Origin: Hymenopus coronatus
Lineage: Eukaryota; Arthropoda; Insecta; Mantodea; Hymenopodidae
Direction of reading: 5' to 3'
Assembly (NCBI GenBank): GCA_030762935.1
Contig: CM060890.1
Coordinates: 70,112,265-70,176,264 of the forward strand
Length of the DNA: 64,000 bases
Notes under the pieces: model-generated
The model's database searches: none
Seen by the model: only the letters and a program-made list of their open reading frames with translations
Told to the model about the DNA's origin: nothing
Shown: positions 55,845 through 64,000 of the stretch, in pieces
How positions within the stretch are numbered: position 1 is the stretch's first letter
How the letters are laid out: each line of letters opens with the position of its first letter
Program-made: the position numbers and the translations under genes

Positions 55845-56689
55845 GAAAAATCTGATGTGTTCCATTCACATTACTTTCTCTACATCTCTGTAACAAGTTA
55901 TTGTTAAAAATCTTGTTCTTCTATGTACTTCATGATAATCGAGATAAACATTACTAGGTATTTCCTTCCTTGTAAGTAAGTAAGGAAATACCTAGGCCAA
56001 AACGATAGTCAAATTTTTTAAAAGTCGGTTGCCATGTGGATGAAATCCATTTTTATGCAGATTTACATCTTTCCGTGTGAGAAAAAGTTCAGATATTTTA
56101 CATCTGAAACAAATAACAAGGAATATCTCAGAAATTGTCAATTCAACGAAAAAACTTATATGAAATAAATTGTTAGTTTTAACGTGATCTATATTTTTGT
56201 GAAGTAAGTCTATTTCTATCTCTTACGGTTTACCAGCTATGCAAAATTCATTCAGTATAAAGTGGTCTGTAGAGGCTATTCCCAGAAAATTCAAGATATA
56301 CATTTTATTTGTCTTAGAAATACCTTTAATGTACCGCATTTTAATCAAAACCGTTAGAGCCATTTTTGAGAAAATCAAACTTATCGAAATTGGTTCTATG
56401 TAAAGGGTAGTTTGGGGGGAGGCATTTTTTCAAAATATTCATTTCGCATCCCTGGAAGATACTAAACTTAAATACCAAGTGTGGTACCATACCGACTTTT
56501 TGTTTTTTGAGTTATCGTGTTCAGATACACACTGACACACACGGTCCTTTTTCTGAAAATACTTTTTTTTTTTTTTATACAGAGGGCCCTAAAACGTATA
56601 TTTCCGGTGAAGTCTCGGTATCGAATTTTTGGGTGGTGTACAATACATTCTCTATACACTATGTACATAGTACGTGTAGAGCAAGTAAA
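55845..56689 (-). mobile_element. Repeat A copy 15, antisense, full length
   Basis: Plus strand from AAATCTGATGTGTTCCATTC to ACGTGTAGAGCAAGTAAAA, about 845 bp. The palindrome is intact (CTCTATACACTATGTACATA). The CA tract is short (TACACACTGACACACACG) and is followed by a T-run. The next copy starts within the shared AAAA. Confidence 0.92.
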
Positions 56690-57546
56690 AATCTGATGTA
56701 TTCCATTCATATGACTTTCTCTACATCTCAACAAATTATTATTAAAAAAGCATTCCTCTATCTACTTCAGCCAATCAAGATAAACAGTAACGTAAATGAT
56801 CTTATTACTAGCTTCCTAGTAGGCAGAAGGGAAATAAGTGAATGTAGTAGGCTAAACTGACAGCTAAATGATTTAAAATGTGGCAACTATGGGATTGAAA
56901 TCCGTTTCTTTGCATGGCCGGTAGTTAACAAGTGCCCATATGAGACAAGTAAACGTATATTAAAACTGAAATCAATAAGCGATATCTAGAAAACGGTCAA
57001 CCCCAAAAAAATGTATATGACATAAATCGTGAGTTTTACAGGGATCTACAGTTTTGTGTAGTAGGCTTTTGTATATCTCTTACGATTTATCAGTTATGCC
57101 AAATTCAGAAGAAAAAAAATCATCCTTAATAAGGAGGTCTTCAGAGGCTATTCTCAGAACATTAAGATATATATTTCATTTGTCATGCAAATATATAAGA
57201 GATTTTAATCAAAATCGTTGCAGTCGTTTTTGAGAAAGTAAAAATTTTCGAAATTTTTGTAGTAGTTGGGGTTTGGGGATTTTCTTGAAAATCTGTGTGT
57301 AGCATCCTAGGAAGATACTAAACATAAGAATATAGTTTGGTATTTGACGAACTTTTTTGTTTTGGAGCTATACTGCCCACAGACACACACATAGACACAG
57401 ACGCATTCTTCTAAAAATGCTTTTTTTTTTTTTTTTTTTTTTTTTTTTGGATTAGGAGGTCCCAAACGGTGAAATCTCGGTATCAAATTTTTGGGTGCAA
57501 TACAATACTCTCTCTATATATTATGTTCATAGTGTAGAGAAAGTAA
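56690..57546 (-). mobile_element. Repeat A copy 16, antisense, head-to-tail with copy 15
   Basis: Starts ATCTGATGTATTCCATTCAT directly after copy 15, ends AGTGTAGAGAAAGTAAA, about 857 bp. A 30-base T-run at 57419-57448 sits next to the CA tract. About half of the 3' palindrome is lost. Confidence 0.92.
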
Positions 57547-58339
57547 ACATTAGAAACTAATGAAAACGTATATAAGGTAACATCATTACCCATAATAGTA
57601 AAGTATAGTAAAAAACTCCTGGAACATGAAAAATGTTATTATATAATAAATATTTAGCAGTGATGGAGATCAGATTTATTAGGGGAAGGAAAAGAAATGG
57701 TAATGTATTCTTATGTAGACAAGGTGCTGAAAATTTAGTTAATTCTAGAAGAAACATTTGCTGCACATTGGTTATGAAAAAGTGTCAGTAAAATGAGAGA
57801 AATCGGTTTGATGAAATAAGTGCAAATACATTCAATAAGACACATATATGATTAATGAATAAAGGCTTACAGTTTATGTACTATCTGATTTCTATTTCAA
57901 TAAATCCTCTATAAATCAGTTCCTAATGCCTGATTTTTGACGGTTTGTAACGGGAATTTAAAAGCTAAACAGAGATCGTGTTAATTGTGAAATATTATAG
58001 GATTTGCGCCAACAAATTCTGCATTGCTTACTGATTCACAGATAATGGGATCGATATAATAATCTCTATTCCATATTCATGGGCTCGAACTCCACATGCA
58101 CAGTTTTCATTGGACTAAGGCCCATAAATTATAAAACTAAATTCAATGAAGAGCGTTTAATTAATCGCAAACGAGTATTTCATCTAAGGCAGTGATGTTT
58201 TCTTTCCTTCTTTTCTCCTCACCCATGGTTTCAAGTTCAACATTCACATAACACCATAAAACTCTCTCATAGGCTTTTTAAATCTTGGAATAACTATGAA
58301 GTTCTAGGATAAAACTATGCAATATGCTGTCAACAAAAG
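57547..58339. other. AT-rich non-coding stretch
   Basis: Nothing recognised. Confidence 0.5.
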
Positions 58340-58535
58340 TGGGTAGTGTGGTGGAAGCGTGCCTGCCTCACATTCAACAGGCACTAGTTCGAATCTCTCT
58401 TAGGGTGAATTACCTGTATAAGATTTTTTCGGGGTTTTCCCTTGTTCTGGGAAGATAAATGACAATTAACTCTTTAAACTCCATGGACCCTGTGATCTTT
58501 TGGACATCATTTCAGCAATTTCATTCAAACGTAAA
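58340..58535 (+). mobile_element. SINE-2 copy
   Basis: GTGGGTAGTGTGGTGGAAGC, TAGTTCGAATCTCTCTTAGG, GTTTTCCCTTGTTCTGGGAAG and ATTTCAGCAATTTCATTCA match 9631-9877 in order. The A/C-rich tail is not preserved. Confidence 0.88.
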
Positions 58536-58867
58536 TTGTATAATTGACTTGTGGCAACACATTATATATACTATTCATGAATTCCTTGACTCAAAAATAT
58601 TATATAGTTATTTTGTTTTAATACAGAAATATAAATCTTGCAAAGATTTTATTGTAAATACTGACGAGAAATTTCAGCCATTTTCGTACAGTTTGATTTT
58701 TGGGGAGTTTTTGTATGGAAAAATAGTAGACACATTAAAGCACATGACAAAATGACATTTGCAAGCATTTGCATTTAATTAAATGTTACCATTTTATTAT
58801 GTTAGAAAAAATCACTCTTAGCATTACGCAGGATGATAAAATCAGATATTACCGCAGCTATCATATA
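58536..58867. other. AT-rich non-coding stretch
   Basis: A 98-codon ORF at 58459-58755 starts within the SINE and has no motif. Nothing else. Confidence 0.45.
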
Positions 58868-59100
58868 TCCGAATGGCCGAGCAGTGTAGGGCATAGTATG
58901 TAAGGGGTTGCACCGTGGCGGCCCGGGTTCGATCTCAGGCGACCTTATGTGGGATTTGTGGTGGATAAAGCGGCTTAGGGGCAAATTTTCTCTGGGGTCA
59001 CCGGTTCCCCACATCATTACATTCCATCGATGATGCATCTTCATCCCAGGTATAATCAGTGTCCTCGCCTGGGTTGAGTAAAAGTGGCTGTAATACACTT
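58868..59100 (+). mobile_element. SINE-1 related copy
   Basis: The head is GAATGGCCGAGCAGTGTAGG and a B box CCCGGGTTCGATCTC. The body has TATGTGGGATTTGTGGTGG, GCAAATTTTCTCTGGGGTCA and CCGGTTCCCCACATCATTAC. It ends TTGAGTAAAAGTGGCTGTAA, immediately before Repeat A copy 17. Confidence 0.8.
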
Positions 59101-59102
59101 TA

Positions 59103-59781
59103 GAAAAATCGGATCTGTACAATTCACATGACTTTCTCTACATCTCTGCAACAAATTATTGTTAAAAAGCAGAAATAGTCTTATTACTTGTTTCCTTGCA
59201 AGTAGAAGCGAAATAACGGAATACCATAGGTTAAAGTGATAGTCAAAAAAGCTGGTTGCTCAGTGACTGAAGTTCCTTTGTTTATATGGCCAGGAGTTGA
59301 CAAATTCCTATATGAGAAAAGTAATTTTTTCATAGCTGACACCAAAATCGATGAATATCTAAAAAACGATGAACTCCACGAAAAAAATGTGTATAACATA
59401 AATTGTGTGTTCTAACGTGCTCTACATTTCTTATGCAGTAAGTTTTTATCTAAGTCTTATGGTTTAGCAGTTATGTAAAATTCCGTAAAATTCGTCCAGA
59501 ATAAGGTAGTCTCCAGAGGCTATTACCAGAAAATTCAGGATATATATTTTGTTTGTCAGGTAAATGTCTTAATATATGATATTTTAATCAGAATCGTTCG
59601 AGCCATTTTTGTGAAAATCAAAATGTTCGAAAAATGTTTCATGTAAAGGGTAGTTTGGGGTGGGGGGATTTTTCCCAAAATCTTCGTATCGCATCCCTGA
59701 AAGATACTAAACTTAAATACCAAGTTTGGTATTTTACCGACTTTTCATTTTTGAGTTATGCTGTTCACAGACACACGGACA

Positions 59782-59815
<34 letters not shown>

Positions 59816-59955
59816 TTCTTTTGTGAAAATGCTTTTCTTTTGGATATAAGGGACCCTAAAACATATATTTCCGGTGAAATCTCGGTATCGAATTTTTGGG
59901 TGAGTGCAACACATTCTCTATACACTATGTACATAGTACGTATAGAGAAAGTAAA
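59103..59955 (-). mobile_element. Repeat A copy 17, antisense, near full length
   Basis: Plus strand from AAAATCGGATCTGTACAATTC to TACGTATAGAGAAAGTAAAA. It has a (CA)n tract at 59784-59813, CCGGTGAAATCTCGG and an excellent palindrome (CTATACACTATGTACATAGT). About 40 bp is missing between GTTAAAAAGC and AGAAATAGTC. One of the least decayed copies. Confidence 0.93.
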
Positions 59956-60507
59956 AATAGTAGGTATGTAAATGTTGAACATATCGTTGGAGATTCTCCA
60001 AACGACCACAATAATTTATTTTGTTTTATATCCTCACCTCCATTATAGGTTTCCTTGAATGGGTAAAAGACATTTTATTACTTTTTGAAATAAAAATAAA
60101 ATGTGTGCAGCAACGGTAAATGTTTTAGAAATTTTGTTTTTACAATGTATAAAATACTTTATCCCTTTGTAATGAAAACATCAAAAATCCGAATCTTGAA
60201 GCATTTGTACTTGCTACTATTGCACTAACAAAAAGCGAATAAAATAGGACAAGATGGATTTTAAAAAATGCAGTATTATAAATCAACAATAGAGTTAGGG
60301 AAATGAAACTTAGCAGAACATCGCCTTTTTATCCCCGATGTGTGTACAAAAACTGAAGCTTCTAGCATCAAAATTGTTGAAAATCGAAATTTCATTCATC
60401 ACCCTCTTAATGTCTCAACTATTTGTATTTGTAACAGTATGTCTTTTTCAACATTGTCTATGCTGTATCACAGCTAATTGACAGAAAATAATAAAGATAA
60501 TGAAAAT
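59956..60507. other. AT-rich non-coding stretch
   Basis: Nothing recognised. Confidence 0.5.
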
Positions 60508-60770
60508 CTCCATGGTCGAGTGGTTAGCGAGCTGACTTCTCACCCGGATATCCCGGGTTCGATTCCTGGCTGAGGCGGGGAATTTTTCTTTAGCCATAAT
60601 TATTCCCTATCCCCCTATCTGTAAGTTTGTATGTGAGAGTGAATGTGTGCGTGTTTGAATAAAAAAAATAAACCAACGTAAAAAGTACCTACACACGTGT
60701 TGTTTCAAGTGGAAAACCCCCGATATGACCTTAGATGTTAAAGGGGGATATATAAATGAAACAATAAAAA
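60508..60770 (+). mobile_element. SINE-3, best copy, with CCCCCGATAT tail module
   Basis: The head is CTCCATGGTCGAGTGGTTAG and a B box CCCGGGTTCGATTCCTGG. The body is TTCCCTATCCCCCTATCTG and GTATGTGAGAGTGAATGTG, then an A-rich stretch. The tail is GTTGTTTCAAGTGGAAAACC, then CCCGATATGACCTT. The head lacks acceptor-stem pairing (CTCCATG against the expected position), so it is not a working tRNA. The tail module is the one that is inverted and duplicated at 11625-11697. Confidence 0.85.
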
Positions 60771-62712
60771 TAAATATATATTACCACTATTGTTATCGCT
60801 ATTATTGTTTATTATTTTAAGTAAGCCACACTTCAAAAGAATATTTTAAAGCATTGTGATGTCATAATAAGGTAATGTGACATAAGAATTATATTTTGTA
60901 CCAATAGTTTAATTATTAATTTCTTTTTGGATACAGTTAATTTGTTCTCTGCTGTACGAAATGTAACTTATATCGTTGGTATCCATTCAGAATAATTCCG
61001 AATGATGTTTTGACCAGCTGTTGGTTCTAATAACACATGCAAATATCAGCTGTTGACACGAATTGCCAAATATGAAAATTACTTTCGCGTTAGGCTACAG
61101 ATATTACGATCTTCTCTTGTTTGAGGTTGTAACAGATTGCACTACAGTTATGAGTGAAATTAAACGCCTAGTTGCAGACCGCCGAGATCAAATATGCTCA
61201 ACATGGTAATAGAAAATGGAAAAAACAAAGAATACAGGTATACCAAAATGTTAATTCTTCATCTCATGGTGATAACTGGGGCACTTATTAATGAATAAAT
61301 AATTAATTTTTTCATACATGCAAATGATGCACTGGGAGTGTAGAACTGGAAAGAAACATGTAATATTCATGCAGCAATTTAGAAAAATCAAAACTTCTCT
61401 AAAACGTTAAAATTGTAACACACATATACATAGAGACACAATGGAATGCAATATTCGTAATAATTCCATTTAAATAATCCTTTAAGTCGTTGCTGTAGTT
61501 ACATTATTCTTATATAAGACATGAATTTCCAATATTTTACCCATACAAATGGCGTCTAGGTACTTAAGAGTACTTTAAATATATAATATTAAATTTAATA
61601 CATCTTATATTTTGTCATCATTGGGTTGCCGTAAATAAAGGTCAATATTACAAAACATATTTTTACTAATTTATATGAAGATTTAATCAATCTTAGTATT
61701 TAATGCTTTAAAATGTTATTATTCTTCAATTTTAAGAATTGATCATATATCTATTAAAATTGTTCAAATTAATTTATATTTGGTAAGTGTTAATAGGTTT
61801 CCAACAAATATATAAACAATCAAATGAACATTATTTGATTTTAGGTATCAGCATATCACTTGTAAATTGGGTGTTAATTTAAGTTACAAAGTAGTTGATT
61901 TTACATCTGAATATATTACTTAAAATAATTACATCTTTCGTAAATAGCAATATATTATATAAACATTATTTGTCTGATATATGTCACAGTCTTATATGTT
62001 AAGAAATTGCAATATGTTCTTTCAACTAGTTGAACAATTTAATAACTGGAACGGTACTATATTCAAACATATTTTGCCCTCAATGGCAAAGCTTGAACTA
62101 ACTTGCAGATAACCTACTTGCCGGTAAAGAAAATATAAATTTCTCGAGATACACGGTGTCAAAGGTAGCTTGTAATCATGTAAGTGCTCTTTAAGTTTAG
62201 AGTTTTGCACTTGACGTATGTTACCTTCTCTGTATACTAGAACTATTTATTCATATTAGCAATATGCGGTAGAAACCTTGAAAGACGCTTCGTTTGACTC
62301 TCGTGACCAGTACTTTTTAAAAGTATTGTTAAAATATTTAAAATAATTTTATTCTTATTAGAAAGATTGTTAATTCAATGATTTTGCAGTGCAAATCAGA
62401 TGTTATGTTTAACTACAAATCTAATAGTTATTAAGAAGCTCATTCTAGAGATGCTTGATTTGATTCTGTTTTATTATTAAACTATTAAACCATTTAGTAT
62501 TAATAATATTTTATTTTATATTTTTTATTAAAAGTTGAATTTTTAACAATATTTGTAGGAATTAATTTAACATTCTTCCCATTCAGTCGTAATTAAGACA
62601 GTATAATAATCCTATATTTTCACGTTTTCACGTGAGTCGCATGTTTAAATTCACCAGCTAGGAACAGATTAAAGAAGAAAATTAATATTTCGCACTGTCT
62701 CTGTTTACACCT
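60771..62712. other. Long, very AT-rich non-coding stretch
   Basis: About 1.9 kb with no recognised gene, SINE or Repeat A copy. Confidence 0.5.
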
Positions 62713-63190
62713 TTGTATAACACTGCTCAAGCTATGACCCCTTCCACCGAGCAAGGTGATTCAGGTATTTCGTCCTACTGGTATTCAGAAGGCCGAGGAT
62801 TATATTTCCGTAGCCCATTTGCCCGATTCATTGCTTTTTTCGGGGGTTTTCAAGCCACTGGACGAATGCTGGGGGTATTTATTCCTCCCTCCGAACTCCC
62901 TATCCTTTCATTTCATCTCCTATTCATTCCAAATGTCTCGTTCAGGGTGAAGACTGTGTTGGTGGATGCGCTTTGGAAATATCACTCTCGGTGGCGGGAT
63001 GACGTTGGAGTCATCTGAGGGAATTGGTGCTCTCCGCGTCTCTCAAACTTCTTGGACTATGTTACGGGCTCTTTCTCTAGGGATATTAAGGCATCCTCTC
63101 CTCCTGAGGTCACCATAAGTCCATGGTGGGTGCAGTATAGGATCCCTTTGGAATGTATCAACTAACCAGCGGTCTCGTATTATAGATACA
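62713..63190 (+). repeat. G+C-richer block, probably an unclassified inserted repeat
   Basis: Sharp composition change against the AT-rich surroundings on both sides. Two overlapping ORFs (101 and 64 codons) have no recognised domain. TTTTTTCGGGGGTTTTCAAG and CTCTCGGTGGCGGGATGACG have the feel of a retroposon body, but no second copy exists here. Confidence 0.35.
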
Positions 63191-63268
63191 GACATTTCCT
63201 TTCAACTTATCACATCGGTTAGAACAAATATATGCCAGGTATATAAATCATATTATTGATTTGCATTT

Positions 63269-64000
63269 TTATTACTTTCTCTACACGTACTAGGTATGTA
63301 CATAATATATAGAAAAGGTATTGCATTCTACACAAAAGTTCAACGCCGATATTTTTTTCACCGAAATTCACCTTTTAGGGTCCCCTGTATCCAACAGAGC
63401 ATTTTTAGAACAAGGTCCGTGTGTGGTTTCTCGTGTCTGCGAAAATAATAACTCAAAAACGAAAAGTGGGTAAGACACCCAAACTTGGAAATTAAGTCTA
63501 AGTTTCTCTCTGGGATACGACTAGAAAATTTCGAGAAAAATCCCCCGCCCCAAACTATCCTTTACACGAAAAAAAGTCAAACATTTTGATTTTATCAAAA
63601 ATGGCTCTAACGATTATGATTAAAGAACCGTACATTAAAAATGTACATGGAAAAATAAAACGTATATCTTAAATTTTCTGACAATAACCTGTTTATTCTA
63701 TATGCATTTTTCTAAATTTGGCATAACTGTTAAATCGTAAGAGATAGACAAAAAGTTACTACACAAAAAATGCAGATCTTGTTAAAATATACAATTCATG
63801 TCAAATACATTTTTTCGCGGAGTCGACCATTTCCGAGATATTTCAGTTTATTCGTTTCACTTTTAATATATCTAGACATTTCCCATACGGGAATGTATAA
63901 ACTCGTGCAAAGAAACGGATTTCAGCAACATGCAGACCAGCTTTTAGAAGACTTGACTATCGCATTAGCATTTATGTATATCCTTATTTTGCTTCGACCA
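63269..64000 (+). mobile_element. Repeat A copy 18, runs off the window
   Basis: Starts TTATTACTTTCTCTACACGT, with the palindrome partly preserved. GGGTCCCCTGTATCC, CTCAAAAACGAAAAGTGGG, CCCCAAACTATCCTTTACAC, AAATCGTAAGAGATAGAC and a CAACATGCAGACCAGC-like version of the GTTGC block follow. It still aligns at base 64000, so the right end lies beyond the window. Confidence 0.88.

Noticed and set aside
60508..60590. Candidate tRNA gene with good A and B boxes
   Set aside because: The acceptor stem does not pair and the sequence continues into a SINE body shared with 11484 and 55718.
1..64000. Multi-gene system, operon or biosynthetic cluster
   Set aside because: No two adjacent coding regions are supported anywhere; all recognisable coding sequence is fragmentary transposon protein.

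Overview
This is eukaryotic DNA, AT-rich and full of repeats. No host protein-coding gene can be supported. There is no long ORF with recognisable non-transposon homology, no run of exons with matching splice sites, no rRNA and no intact tRNA gene. The mobile-element mix is an R1-clade LINE, a second LINE remnant, a mariner-type transposase, a possible piggyBac remnant, a Helitron helicase, a Penelope-like fragment with a hammerhead-like fold, and several tRNA-derived SINE families. That mix points to an insect, and the repeat density suggests a large genome such as a cockroach, termite or stick insect. The lineage is an inference. The window is either intergenic or inside a very large intron.

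The dominant component is one interspersed repeat, called Repeat A here. A full unit is about 0.82-0.9 kb and non-coding. One end carries a ~36 bp palindrome next to ACTTTCTCTA, and the other end carries TAGAGAAAGT. Most copies hold a TG/CA microsatellite at the same internal place. I count 18 copies or fragments in both orientations, roughly a fifth of the window. Several sit head-to-tail (26283-30010 with gaps; 55845-57546), and three carry nested SINEs (1937-2297, 28684-28987, 46080-46246). Its layout resembles non-autonomous Helitron/Helentron elements, but I cannot prove that class.

Layout: 1-9 kb has two A copies, a Penelope-like piece and ATT/AAT microsatellites. 9-17 kb has SINEs, one with a perfect 11-bp target duplication, plus a long hairpin and an A copy. 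16.8-17.1 kb has a LINE fragment abutted by A. 21.5-24.3 kb has a broken R1-clade LINE running into a large ACT/YTAC microsatellite. 25-30 kb has a run of A copies. 30-33.4 kb has a tRNA-SINE, a ~105 bp triplicate and a 46-bp minisatellite of 16 units. 40.2-41.1 kb has a ~200 bp tandem repeat with alternating unit types. 41.7-42.5 kb has a Helitron helicase fossil. 44-49 kb has A copies and SINEs. 49.4-53.7 kb has a diverged ~0.65 kb repeat pair flanking mariner and possible piggyBac fossils. 55-64 kb has more A copies and SINEs.

Nothing here looks like a working multi-gene system. The interest lies in the structure and history of the repeats: the unclassified A family and its tandem arrays, the hammerhead-like motif, the microsatellite-ended LINE and the hairpin-bearing SINE tail. 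Percent identities were judged by eye and boundaries are approximate, usually within 5-20 bases.
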